Below are positions 23,228-31,377 of a stretch of DNA of 33,790 nucleotides, piece after piece. A model generated the notes under the pieces. The model had not been told where the DNA came from. It was given only the letters and a program-made list of their open reading frames with translations, and did no database searches. This DNA comes from a virus. The DNA is taken from the IMG/VR virus record IMGVR_UViG_3300007512_000122, positions 1-33,790 of that record; one strand, written 5' to 3'. The stretch's first letter is position 1; each line of letters starts with the position of its first letter. The position numbers and the translations under genes are program-made.

Positions 23228-23615
23228 TCCGGCACTCGGCGCCGACAACGGAAGGTTTACCTTTTTGGGGAAAAATCAATGCGCGCCATACGAGGGTGTC
23301 CTGTTCGACCCAAAAGCAACCGCTCACATCCTTGCGGATCGGTTTGCCTTAAATAACGATTGCGAGATAAGGATGAAATATCAACTGGATATACAAGCAG
23401 CAGACTATGATCTACAATTACAAAACTTACAGATTCGCCACGAAGCCCTTTTGCAAGAATATGTTTTACGAATTGATTCGCTAGAACGCGAGAGTGGTGC
23501 GCTAGCAAATGCTCTTAAAAAACAAAGTAAAAAAAATCCTGCACTTTGGGTGACAATTGGGGTAGCATCTGGAATAGCACTAAGCTACGGTGCATATAAG
23601 GTGTTTAATGAGTGA
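23184..23615 (+). CDS. Signal-peptide protein with C-terminal membrane anchor, possible spanin partner
   Basis: A 143-residue protein with an ATG start behind GGAGG (23170-23174), overlapping the Rz-like gene by 44 bases in a different frame. Residues 1-20 form a signal peptide (MRLLILMALSALLSNPALGA) with a typical type-I cleavage site and no lipobox Cys. The middle has two Cys residues and a coiled-coil-like helix. Residues ~120-138 (ALWVTIGVASGIALSYGAY) form a C-terminal membrane segment. Position suggests an o-spanin equivalent, but classical Rz1 is a short lipoprotein. This one would instead be held by a C-terminal helix, so its role in lysis is inferred. Confidence 0.6.
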   Translation: MRLLILMALSALLSNPALGADNGRFTFLGKNQCAPYEGVLFDPKATAHILADRFALNNDCEIRMKYQLDIQAADYDLQLQNLQIRHEALLQEYVLRIDSLERESGALANALKKQSKKNPALWVTIGVASGIALSYGAYKVFNE

Positions 23616-23994
23616 GAAAGATTTAAATGAGGTAGCTGCCATTGAGCGCGCAATCGCTGCGAAATATGGTGAAGAAGCCATTAAAAATCCTCGGTCCGAT
23701 TGGGACGAGACCAAAGAAAAAGAATATCTTCAGCAAATGAAAGAACTCTATCGCCACGCTTCTAAGAATAAAGAGTGGGAAGAAAAAGTCGACGTTAATG
23801 GGATAAAGGTTACAAAAAAACTACTTAATAGAGAATCTTTAAAAACTTGTCCTGTCTGCGGAAATTTTCCAAAGAGTGCAATGGATGATGTCTGTCTTGT
23901 AAAATTTGATTGTTGCAATAATTGTTACATTGAATATGTAGAAGATAGAGAAGAAAGATGGAAAAAAGGCTGGAGACCAAATGAGAATCAATAA
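23608..23994 (+). CDS. Small zinc-finger-like protein
   Basis: The start is placed at ATG 23608, overlapping the preceding stop; an in-frame ATG at 23590 is possible but lies deeper in the neighbour. The 128-residue protein has a charged helical N-terminal half. The C-terminal half carries CPVCGNF and then FDCCNNCYIEY, together a likely four-Cys zinc site. It ends with a basic/aromatic segment (REERWKKGWRPN). Such a fold could bind nucleic acid or protein. It overlaps the next tagged gene by 14 bases. It could be an adaptor or regulator; I do not recognise the family. Confidence 0.65.
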   Translation: MSEKDLNEVAAIERAIAAKYGEEAIKNPRSDWDETKEKEYLQQMKELYRHASKNKEWEEKVDVNGIKVTKKLLNRESLKTCPVCGNFPKSAMDDVCLVKFDCCNNCYIEYVEDREERWKKGWRPNENQ

Positions 23995-24286
23995 ATCACA
24001 ACTTAAACAAATTATTAGAGAAGCAATTGCTGAGTCCGACATCGGAACTGCCGTCTCGGACCTCGGCGGCTCTGCAAAGACGACCGTCAAGAACCAAGCA
24101 GTGCAGAAGTTTATCGAGCAGGTGGGTGTGCGCCTATCGAAGGTTAGCCGCAGCGCCCAAGTAGAATTTTTAAAAGGCTTGATGCAGACGCTTGACATCG
24201 ATCCATCGCTACTAACACAAGTGAAGACCGCTGTTCAGAAAGACCAAAGAGCTGCCGCCGCAGCACCACAAGGAGAACCCCAATAA
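23981..24286 (+). CDS. Tagged protein, MRINKSQLKQIIREA family
   Basis: A 101-residue protein whose ATG lies inside the end of the previous gene. The N-terminal MRINKSQLKQIIREAIAESD is a clear variant of the shared tag, with the triplet IRE followed by Ala, very like the T4 leader cleavage context. The body is helical (VQKFIEQVGVRLSKVSRSAQ), ending in an Ala/Pro-rich tail. No catalytic motif is visible. It joins the next gene by a TAATG overlap. Confidence 0.72.
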   Translation: MRINKSQLKQIIREAIAESDIGTAVSDLGGSAKTTVKNQAVQKFIEQVGVRLSKVSRSAQVEFLKGLMQTLDIDPSLLTQVKTAVQKDQRAAAAAPQGEPQ

Positions 24287-24837
24287 TGGCAACAGTTTAC
24301 GAAATAGTTCAAGGCTTATCACAAGCCGCAGCAAACGCATATGACGGTGCGCTTGGAGAAGATCAGTCGCCAGTAACCGTAGGCGCCCTGCGCAGAGAAG
24401 AGGGCAACGCCCTTATCGATCAGAGGGTCATGGACGGCTTCAACGTGAAGTTTTACGGAGACATGATGTGTCTCACATATCAGTCCGATATTCAACTCAG
24501 AGAGGTTTATGCCGGCGGATTTGAAGAAGAGATTGAGCAAAGACTTGTTGATATTTCTGGATGGCTCAAGAAAGAGTATAAGAGAATCACTGGCGAATCA
24601 GTCAAGCTGACCAAAGAGGGCGAAGCTGATGTGCGCGTTGAGAACTCTTCCCGTGTTCGTTCATGGGTTGTGGCTAAGCTCCACTTTCGCGTTGGTGGTC
24701 TATCCGAGCAAATGAACGTCGACAACAGCGGCTCCACCAATCCCGTAGAGGCTAGCTGGAAAAAGTTTTTGGATCTTGGTGGCTGGAATGGCGAAGGCGG
24801 CAAGCGCCCCGACAACGATAAAAGAAAGAAAGAATAG
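24286..24837 (+). CDS. Conserved-looking hypothetical protein upstream of the terminase
   Basis: A 183-residue protein with an ATG sharing its A with the preceding TAA, behind AGGAG. It is mixed alpha/beta with a hydrophobic segment (VKFYGDMMCLTYQSDIQL) and a later RSWVVAKLHFRVGG strand; the C-terminus is Gly-rich and basic. There is no tag and no membrane helix. Position just before the packaging genes would suit a small terminase, neck or head-completion protein, but nothing diagnostic is present. It resembles, from memory, unannotated proteins of other large aquatic phages. Confidence 0.65.
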   Translation: MATVYEIVQGLSQAAANAYDGALGEDQSPVTVGALRREEGNALIDQRVMDGFNVKFYGDMMCLTYQSDIQLREVYAGGFEEEIEQRLVDISGWLKKEYKRITGESVKLTKEGEADVRVENSSRVRSWVVAKLHFRVGGLSEQMNVDNSGSTNPVEASWKKFLDLGGWNGEGGKRPDNDKRKKE

Positions 24838-24840
24838 ACA

Positions 24841-25098
24841 ATGAAATTCTCCAAATTATACCTTAAGCAGATCATCAAAGAAGAGATCTCAAGTGTTTTG
24901 CGCGAGGGTCATTATCATGATATGGGCGGTGAAGACGAGACATATGATGTCCTCGATCCCCACGGAATCGAAGATATGTCCGATGCTGAGCTTGTCGACA
25001 TGATGCATGTAGATGGAATGGAAGAAATGATTGTTCTGGACGGAGAAGGGGATCTTGCAAATCGCGAAGAAGTTATAGCAGCATTGAAAGATGTATGA
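24841..25098 (+). CDS. Tagged protein, MKFSKLYLKQIIKEE family
   Basis: An 85-residue acidic protein beginning MKFSKLYLKQIIKEEISSVL, a divergent but clear member of the tag family. The body contains Met- and Asp-rich helices (MSDAELVDMMHVDGMEEM) and no recognisable domain. Its stop overlaps the terminase start (ATGA at 25095-25098), so the two are translationally coupled. Being tied to the packaging motor fits a head-related function; a small terminase is unlikely at this size and acidity. Confidence 0.7.
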   Translation: MKFSKLYLKQIIKEEISSVLREGHYHDMGGEDETYDVLDPHGIEDMSDAELVDMMHVDGMEEMIVLDGEGDLANREEVIAALKDV

Positions 25099-26678
25099 CG
25101 TTCCAATTAGACAAAAAACAACAAGTTAAAGAAATACTTAAATGCGGGAAGGAACCCGCTTATTTTTTAAAGACTTACGCAAGAATTTCCCATCCCATGT
25201 ATGGGCTTATTTTATTTGATACTTATGATTTCCAAGACGACCTTCTTAAAGATTTTAATGATTATCGCTTTAATGTTATTTTAAAGGCGCGCCAGTTAGG
25301 GATTTCAACAATCACTGCTGGCTATATTGTTTGGTTGATGTTGTTTCACCGTGACAAATCAATTCTTGTTATGGCGACCAAATTTGCAACAGCGGGCAAC
25401 TTAGTAAAGAAGGTCAAGGGCGTTATGCGCAACTTGCCAGATTGGCTTAAGATCGCCACAATTGACGTGGATAACCGGACTTCCTTTGAGCTTTCTAATG
25501 GGTCATCTATCAAAGCAGCGTCTACCTCTGGTGATGCCGGTCGTTCTGAGGCACTGTCTTTGCTGGTTCTTGATGAGGCTGCACACATTGAAGGACTTGA
25601 AGAACTGTGGACCGGTCTGTATCCTACACTATCAACTGGTGGGCGATGCATAGCACTTTCAACGCCCAACGGGGTCGGTAACTGGTTCCATAAAACATGT
25701 ATGGATGCTGAAGGCGGCAGCAATAACTTTAACCTTACAACACTCCAGTGGGACGTTCACCCCGAGCGTGATGAAGCTTGGTATAAGAAAGAAACCAAGA
25801 ACATGTCAAAACGCCAGATTGCACAAGAGCTTGAGTGCAATTTCAATACTTCTGGCGAGACTGTCATAGACCCTGACTGTATGAAGTGGCTATTAGAAAA
25901 TGTTAAAGAGCCAAAGCACAGAACCGGCTTTGATCGCAATTTCTGGATTTGGGAAGAATTCGATCCCACATGTAACTATCTTGCGGTGGCAGATGTTTCG
26001 CGAGGCGATGGCGCTGACTATTCAACATTACACATGATTAAATTAGAGACGCTGGAAATCGTGGGCGAGTATCAAGGGAAGCCAACGCCCGATATGTATG
26101 CAAACTTCTTGAATCAAGTAGGGAGAGAATTTGGAAATGCGATGCTTGTAGTAGAGAACAATAACATCGGTTACACGGTTCTCGATAAACTCGTTGAACA
26201 CGGTTATCCAAATTTGTACTACTCTATTAAGTCTACACATGAGTATATAGAGCAACATCAAGCAGAAGTTAGAAACTCTGCCGTTGCCGGGTTCACAACC
26301 TCAATGAAGACGCGCCCGCTCATCGTTGCGAAATTAGAGGAGTTTATCAGAAACAAACTAATTAAGATATATTCATCTCGCACAATTAATGAGATGAAAA
26401 CTTTTATTTGGAAGAACGGTAAACCACAGGCAATGAAAGGATATCATGATGATCTCATCATGGCGCTAGCGATTGCTTGCTGGGTGAGGGACACAGCATT
26501 GCAATCAAACGCACGAGACCTAAACTATCAAAAAGCTTTTGTGAATGCCATTGTTACTTCGAAGACTTCTATGAACACTCAAATTAACGGACAACAAGGC
26601 TACAAAAAAGATAATATTTTTGATAAAATGGGTGAAGCAAAAGAATTATACGATCAGTATAAATGGATTATTAAGTGA
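25095..26678 (+). CDS. terL: Terminase large subunit (gp17-like packaging ATPase/nuclease)
   Basis: A 527-residue protein close to the size of T4 gp17 (610 residues). The ATPase domain has KARQLGIST (about residues 64-72), a deviant Walker A lacking the usual GKT lysine but with an upstream Lys/Arg as in many terminases. It also has Walker B LLVLDEAAHIE (about 154-164) and a coupling motif LSTPNG. The C-terminal RNase H-like nuclease has acidic residues in VADVSRGDGADYS, VVENNNIGY and YHDDLIMALA. The enzyme docks on the portal, pumps DNA into the prohead and cuts the concatemer. It is followed directly by the portal gene. Confidence 0.95.
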   Translation: MTFQLDKKQQVKEILKCGKEPAYFLKTYARISHPMYGLILFDTYDFQDDLLKDFNDYRFNVILKARQLGISTITAGYIVWLMLFHRDKSILVMATKFATAGNLVKKVKGVMRNLPDWLKIATIDVDNRTSFELSNGSSIKAASTSGDAGRSEALSLLVLDEAAHIEGLEELWTGLYPTLSTGGRCIALSTPNGVGNWFHKTCMDAEGGSNNFNLTTLQWDVHPERDEAWYKKETKNMSKRQIAQELECNFNTSGETVIDPDCMKWLLENVKEPKHRTGFDRNFWIWEEFDPTCNYLAVADVSRGDGADYSTLHMIKLETLEIVGEYQGKPTPDMYANFLNQVGREFGNAMLVVENNNIGYTVLDKLVEHGYPNLYYSIKSTHEYIEQHQAEVRNSAVAGFTTSMKTRPLIVAKLEEFIRNKLIKIYSSRTINEMKTFIWKNGKPQAMKGYHDDLIMALAIACWVRDTALQSNARDLNYQKAFVNAIVTSKTSMNTQINGQQGYKKDNIFDKMGEAKELYDQYKWIIK

Positions 26679-26686
26679 GGCGATAA

Positions 26687-28714
26687 ATGGCAAACAACAA
26701 TAGAAATAAATCAAGAGGCAAAAACCCAGCGAACGAAGACTCAAATCTCTTTAAAGCGCTGACGAGATTGTTCTCGGGACCAATCGTTAATTATCGGTCT
26801 CAATCCGGTCGCAAGATCCGGCGGCAGCATATGGACAAATATGCTGCACGGTTCAAGTCTGCATCCGGTCAACAGTTTAAGAAAGCCTTATACAATCCTC
26901 TTGATACAATTGCCACCAATGCAATTGCAAATCAGCGCCGCTCCGAGAGATACATCGATTTTGATCAGATGGAGTATATGCCAGAAATCGCGTCCTCCAT
27001 GGATATCTATGCCGATGAGATGACCACCTACTCAGACTTGCGACCGATGCTTAGTATCAAGTGTCCGAATGAAGAAATCAAAGCAGTCTTAGCAATTCTT
27101 TTTGACAACATTCTTAGCCTTCAATACAATCTTTTTGGCTGGGCACGGACAATGTGTAAGTATGGAGACTTCTTTCTCTATCTCGACATTGATGAGAAGT
27201 ACGGCATCAAATCAGTTATTGCACTCCCTTCCCCAGAAATCGAACGCTTGGAAGGAGAAGACTCCACGAACCCCAACTATGTGCAATATCAGTGGAACTC
27301 TGCCGGAATGACGTTTGAAAATTGGCAGGTTTGCCATTTCCGTATTCTCGGAAACGACAAGTACATCCCGTACGGCACCTCTATCCTTGAGCCTGCCCGC
27401 CGCATCTGGCGCCAACTGACGCTTATGGAAGATGCGATGATGGCGTATCGTGTTGTTCGGTCTTCCGAGCGCCGAGTGTTCAAGATCGACGTAGGCTCGA
27501 TCCCCCCACAAGATGTCGAGCAGTATATGCAAAAGATTGTAACACAACTCAAGCGCCATTCGGTAGTAGATCCTAGCACAGGTAGAGTGGACCTTCGTTA
27601 TAATCCGATGAGCATCGAAGAAGATTACTTTATTCCAGTGCGCGCTGGCTCTGTCACTGACATTCAAAGTTTAGCCGGCGCACAGAATATTACACAGATT
27701 GACGATATTAAGTATCTGCGCGATAAACTGTTCTCTGCGTTAAAGATTCCCCAAGCATATCTTGCCATGGGCGAAGGAGCAGCAGAAGATAAGACCACAC
27801 TCGCACAGAAAGACATTCGATTTGCACGCACAGTCCAGAGGCTTCAGCGCGTTATTATCGCTGAACTAGAAAAGATATCTATTATTCATCTTTATACTTT
27901 AGGATTCCGCGGCGACGACCTGTTAAGCTTCAAATTGGCACTCAACAATCCGTCCAAGATTGCAGAGCTTCAAGAAGTGGAACACTGGAAAGCTAAGTTT
28001 GATATTGCCGGCGCAGCCACCGAGGGTTACTTCTCTCGTCGTTGGGTTGCTGATAACATCTTTGGCTTGTCTCACGAAGAATTCGCGCGAAACCAGAAAG
28101 AAATGTATTACGACCGTAAGCACGATGCAGCACTCCAAGCTGTTGCCGAAGGCGGCGAAGCCGCAGCAGGCGGCGGAGGACTCGGCGGAGGACTCGGCGG
28201 AGGACTTGGTGGTGACCTCGGTGGCGGTGACCTCGGGGGAGATGATCTTGGAGGCGGAGACGATCTGGGCGGTGATCTGGGTGGTCCGGAAGAGATGCCG
28301 GCAGGTGATGCTGGTGGAGGCGCCGAGGGCGGAGGAGAAGAGTCTCCACTTCTCGCAGTTCCCCCGGGATCGCGAAATGAGCCCCGTCTTACTCCGGGCG
28401 CAAAGGGGAAAGTATATCACCCCACCACTATCGATCAGCGAAAGGCTGGAGCCCGAAAACGCTCAAATGCCGCTAAATATTCTAGAGAAAAAGCCAGCGC
28501 CACACTGCGAAACGTTTTCCCCGGCGCGGAGATCAACAAGATCCCCAGCGCAGCAGCAGGGATTTACGAGCAAGAACAGTCTATTTATAACTTGAGAGAA
28601 CAAACCGAAGAAGATAAGTTGTTTAACATCAATGATTCTCTTAGGGTATTGATCCAAGATTTAGAAAATAAAAAATTATTAACGGAGCAGAAGAAAGATG
28701 AAGACAAAACATAA
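26687..28714 (+). CDS. gp20: Portal protein (gp20-like)
   Basis: A 675-residue protein with an ATG start behind GAGG. Typical T4-type portal features are a region with YIDFDQMEYMPEIASSMDIY (about residues 86-105), the segment IPQAYLAMGEGAAEDKTTLA (about 354-373), and position right after the large terminase. Portals form a dodecameric ring at one head vertex that nucleates assembly, anchors the motor and lets DNA pass. The length exceeds T4 gp20 (524 residues), partly because of a Gly-rich segment at about 486-553 that lies after the core fold. It overlaps the next gene by 17 bases. Confidence 0.93.
   Translation: MANNNRNKSRGKNPANEDSNLFKALTRLFSGPIVNYRSQSGRKIRRQHMDKYAARFKSASGQQFKKALYNPLDTIATNAIANQRRSERYIDFDQMEYMPEIASSMDIYADEMTTYSDLRPMLSIKCPNEEIKAVLAILFDNILSLQYNLFGWARTMCKYGDFFLYLDIDEKYGIKSVIALPSPEIERLEGEDSTNPNYVQYQWNSAGMTFENWQVCHFRILGNDKYIPYGTSILEPARRIWRQLTLMEDAMMAYRVVRSSERRVFKIDVGSIPPQDVEQYMQKIVTQLKRHSVVDPSTGRVDLRYNPMSIEEDYFIPVRAGSVTDIQSLAGAQNITQIDDIKYLRDKLFSALKIPQAYLAMGEGAAEDKTTLAQKDIRFARTVQRLQRVIIAELEKISIIHLYTLGFRGDDLLSFKLALNNPSKIAELQEVEHWKAKFDIAGAATEGYFSRRWVADNIFGLSHEEFARNQKEMYYDRKHDAALQAVAEGGEAAAGGGGLGGGLGGGLGGDLGGGDLGGDDLGGGDDLGGDLGGPEEMPAGDAGGGAEGGGEESPLLAVPPGSRNEPRLTPGAKGKVYHPTTIDQRKAGARKRSNAAKYSREKASATLRNVFPGAEINKIPSAAAGIYEQEQSIYNLREQTEEDKLFNINDSLRVLIQDLENKKLLTEQKKDEDKT
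28170..28340 (+). repeat. Gly-rich low-complexity repeat in the portal gene
   Basis: Iterated GGCGGAGGACTCGGC-like units and degenerate GGTGACCTCGGT units encode repeats such as GGGLGGGLGGGLGG followed by GGDLGGGD and GGDDLGG. The repeats become more acidic along the segment, which is in frame throughout. They probably encode a flexible linker or a loop in the head interior. Confidence 0.85.
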
Positions 28715-29531
28715 TAAAAAAAGAAACACCGCTTTTGTTTATGAAGCCTTAATCAAAGAAGCTACATTGTCGATAATCAAAGGAGACGCCGAGCGAAAGC
28801 AGAGCGTTGTTAATGTGATTAAGAAACATTTTGGAGCCAAGACCATTCTGAGAAAAGATTTAGAGTGTTACCGCTCATTATATGAGAACCAAAACCTAAC
28901 CAAAGAAACATCCGAGAAGATCCTGCGCGAAGCCAAAATGCAAAAGATGCTTGTAAACCCTGCAGGACTCTTCGCTGCTCAGAGTGCAATGATTCATGAC
29001 GTCAATAAAGAAATTGACACCAAGGTCTTTAACAATTTTGTTCCCAATTACAAAACTTTAGCTACCATCGATCAGATTTTTAATATCAAAACTGATCCGA
29101 AGAGTGTAATCATGCTCGAAAACGAAATCGTCACCAACATGACACAGGCAGCACCAGACAACACAGAGCCCGAACCAGTTGATAAATTACTCCTTAATAC
29201 GTTTGTCACAAAGTTTAATGACAAGTACGGAGAGAGTCTCCGCGAAGAGCAACAGCAGCTTTTAAGCACCTATATCTCGTCTTTTGTTGATAATTCTCTT
29301 GCGCTTAAAATGTATCTTAACGAAGAGATTGCGCGGCTTAAGCAAGAATTAGAGGGCGCCTCCGCGACCGAGTGCTTTAAAGATGACGAAGTAATGGTAC
29401 AGAAGGCTAATCAAGTAGTCGAAAAGCTGAACAAGTTTGCGCAAGAGCCTCCCTCTGATGCAGTGTTGTTCACCGTGCTTAAAGCACAAGAATTAGTAGG
29501 GGAGATCTATAACGATGGCGCTGACGATTAA
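28698..29531 (+). CDS. Hypothetical head-module protein
   Basis: A 277-residue protein whose ATG lies inside the end of the portal gene, behind GGAG. It has a basic N-terminus (MKTKHNKKRNTAFVYEALIK) and is predicted largely helical with charged amphipathic stretches, no Cys-rich motif and no membrane helix. In T4 the portal is followed by the small core genes 67 and 68, so a prohead-core or scaffold-associated role is reasonable by position. There is no sequence match I can name. The 17-base overlap with the next gene implies coupled translation. Confidence 0.65.
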   Translation: MKTKHNKKRNTAFVYEALIKEATLSIIKGDAERKQSVVNVIKKHFGAKTILRKDLECYRSLYENQNLTKETSEKILREAKMQKMLVNPAGLFAAQSAMIHDVNKEIDTKVFNNFVPNYKTLATIDQIFNIKTDPKSVIMLENEIVTNMTQAAPDNTEPEPVDKLLLNTFVTKFNDKYGESLREEQQQLLSTYISSFVDNSLALKMYLNEEIARLKQELEGASATECFKDDEVMVQKANQVVEKLNKFAQEPPSDAVLFTVLKAQELVGEIYNDGADD

Positions 29532-30054
29532 GATCGGAAGAGGACACCAGTCGGCAGTCGTCCGATTGGAAATGGATTTGCGAAAGAGTCTCAACGGAGA
29601 TCTCATGATTTTTGATCATGGAGATATCGACATTGTGTTGTCTCCCTCTAAAAATAAAATTGTAGCATTTCCCAAAGAGACGATGAATGATATGGTATAT
29701 GGTGCACAAAATCGTCTATTTGCCCACTTGCGCAAAAAGGGACTAGTGATCCCAGAGTCAATTCAAGCCGGAGCCTTTTACGGCTCGTTTGAGGCGACAA
29801 TGGAAGAGCCGTTTAAAGAGAGCCTGAATGCGGCTAAGTTCACACTTATCAATATCTCGAACTTTATTAACGAAGAACGTCCGTACTTTGAAGCCACAGA
29901 AGCGATTGTCTCGATGACGGACGACGAACTGACGCACCCAGACAACACAGACTCCACCGAGTTAGGCGAGGTACCTCAATCAACTGAGAAGGGCTCGATT
30001 CGACCCGGCTTTACCCGAGATCCCTATTCCTTAAACTATCTATATACAATCTAG
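29515..30054 (+). CDS. Hypothetical head-module protein
   Basis: A 179-residue protein with an ATG start and a strong AGGGGAG ribosome binding site inside the previous gene. The N-terminal half (IKIGRGHQSAVVRLEMDLRK, then a GDIDIVLSPSK segment) looks beta-rich; a helical middle follows and the C-terminal tail is acidic then Pro/Arg-containing. It occupies the gp67/gp68 region of the T4 order but does not resemble those proteins by eye. A prohead core component is inferred from position only. Confidence 0.65.
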   Translation: MALTIKIGRGHQSAVVRLEMDLRKSLNGDLMIFDHGDIDIVLSPSKNKIVAFPKETMNDMVYGAQNRLFAHLRKKGLVIPESIQAGAFYGSFEATMEEPFKESLNAAKFTLINISNFINEERPYFEATEAIVSMTDDELTHPDNTDSTELGEVPQSTEKGSIRPGFTRDPYSLNYLYTI

Positions 30055-30063
30055 GAGAGAGCA

Positions 30064-30993
30064 ATGTCAGAAATGCATTTAATTATGAATGGGTGGCGAG
30101 GTTACCTCCTCCAAGAGTATAAGAACCAAACGCTTTTTGAAGACACAGCATATATTGCGGGCGTACTTGGGATCGTACTCCCTCTTACTGAGTCGGGCAA
30201 TATTGCCCCTCTAAGCGAAGAACTTAAAAAACAAATTCTGCATGAGCAAATGTTGTTTGAATCCTTTTGGGATGACGCGGTCCAAACGGTTAAGGACGCC
30301 GCCGGAAAAGTTGCCGGCAAGTTTATCGACGCTGCCGAGGGGATTAAAAAGTTTGGCAAAGAAGGTTGGGCTATCGTAAAACAACTGTATCGAGTTGCAA
30401 CAAACCCAGATCTAATTCCCAATTTCACGGGCGCCATATGGAAAGTAAATTTAAGACACAAGTGGCGCACCGGTCTAAAGCCCATATTGGAAGATTTAAT
30501 ACAAAGATTGCCGACGTGGGATATGCCCAACTTTGCTTCTATCGCACAAAGAGCCTTAGACACTATAAATAAAGTAATCGAGTCGGTTAAATCCCTGTCA
30601 GGATGGAAGAAGGCAATCGCCACTGCTGGATTATCCATAGGGTTTACGTGGATATGGGAAAAGGTTAAAGATTTTATAGAAGGCTATAGAACGTGGAGTA
30701 AAAAGCTTGAATCGGATGAGAGTGAAGGAATGGCAGAACAGTTTAAGACTTGGCTCAAAGCCGCAGTCAACAGCACCTTTTTAAATGTTTTAAAGACTCA
30801 GTTTGTTGGAATGGTAGAAAAACTCATTTCAGTATCTACGGGCGTCAAGGGATGGTGGGATGCAGCAGTCTCTGCAGTCGGCGGCGTCCAGTTGGTTATC
30901 AAAGCCCTCGGCACTTCTTTATCGAGATTCTCGCGCTACACGGGCGGTGGAAAAAAGATAAACCTTAGCAAGTACACTGCTGCTACAACTTAA
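30064..30993 (+). CDS. Candidate internal head protein with NGWRGYLLQE leader
   Basis: A 309-residue protein with an ATG start behind GGAGAG. The N-terminus MSEMHLIMNGWRGYLLQEYK resembles the ENWRKF-type tag and contains the triplet LQE. The body is helical and rather hydrophobic. It includes KKAIATAGLSIGFTWIWEKV (about 179-198), which may be membrane-active, and several Trp-containing amphipathic helices. The C-terminus is basic (GGGKKINLSKY). A head-packaged protein that helps DNA entry would fit, but this is inference; a scaffold component is the alternative. Confidence 0.65.
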   Translation: MSEMHLIMNGWRGYLLQEYKNQTLFEDTAYIAGVLGIVLPLTESGNIAPLSEELKKQILHEQMLFESFWDDAVQTVKDAAGKVAGKFIDAAEGIKKFGKEGWAIVKQLYRVATNPDLIPNFTGAIWKVNLRHKWRTGLKPILEDLIQRLPTWDMPNFASIAQRALDTINKVIESVKSLSGWKKAIATAGLSIGFTWIWEKVKDFIEGYRTWSKKLESDESEGMAEQFKTWLKAAVNSTFLNVLKTQFVGMVEKLISVSTGVKGWWDAAVSAVGGVQLVIKALGTSLSRFSRYTGGGKKINLSKYTAATT

Positions 30994-31008
30994 ACATTAG
31001 GAAACAAA

Positions 31009-31332
31009 ATGGAATTATTGACATTTGTCTTGTGTGCCTACGGGCTCACTCAAATTTTAGTATATAGCGATCTACCCGCTTTACAAAAATTACGCCCCCC
31101 AAAGGACGCCGCCGGCGGCTATGGCAAGGTATTTCACTGCCCTATGTGCATGGGATTTCACGTCGGATGGCTTTTGATGCTGCTTTCCCCATACACAGAA
31201 CTATTTAGTTTTGACGTTTCCGTATTCAATTTCTTCCTTCTTGGATGGTTATCTTCGGGAACATCCTATATATTAAACATGGTCTTTGGAGACAACGGAG
31301 TTAAACATGAACACAAATACTTGGACAAATAA
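31009..31332 (+). CDS. DUF1360-like membrane protein with CPMC motif
   Basis: A 107-residue protein with an ATG start behind AGGAA. It has an N-terminal hydrophobic segment, then FHCPMCMGFHVGWLLMLLS (about 42-60) and a second hydrophobic region with FFLLGWLSSGTSYILNMVFG (about 75-94). The C-x2-C-x2-F-H pattern before a membrane helix and the later GTSYILN segment resemble DUF1360, a small membrane protein family of unknown function. The pair of Cys residues could be redox-active or bind metal. A membrane protein just before the prohead protease is unexpected and may be an inserted auxiliary gene. Confidence 0.6.
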   Translation: MELLTFVLCAYGLTQILVYSDLPALQKLRPPKDAAGGYGKVFHCPMCMGFHVGWLLMLLSPYTELFSFDVSVFNFFLLGWLSSGTSYILNMVFGDNGVKHEHKYLDK

Positions 31333-31375
31333 ATGGATGCTGCAGCCCGTTAGGCGTTGCTGCAAAGGATCCTAA
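31307..31375 (+). CDS. Possible 22-residue peptide between DUF1360-like gene and protease
   Basis: An ATG at 31307 with GGAG at 31297-31300 opens a 22-codon frame ending at TAA 31373-31375, two bases before the protease GTG. The product would be small, Trp- and Cys-containing and basic at the end (QPVRRCCKGS). Spacing of binding site, start, stop and the next start is what a real coupled gene would have, but at this length it could be accidental. Confidence 0.35.
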   Translation: MNTNTWTNKWMLQPVRRCCKGS

Positions 31376-31377
31376 CT

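Noticed and set aside
27993-28420. Long minus-strand and alternate-frame open frames over the portal Gly-rich repeat
   Set aside because: Repetitive G/C-rich codons suppress stops in all frames; the translations are low-complexity His/Arg/Leu strings without support.
30564-30571. Exact TATAAATA late-promoter match
   Set aside because: It lies in the middle of a coding sequence, encoding Thr-Ile-Asn-Lys, with no gene start nearby; likely chance.
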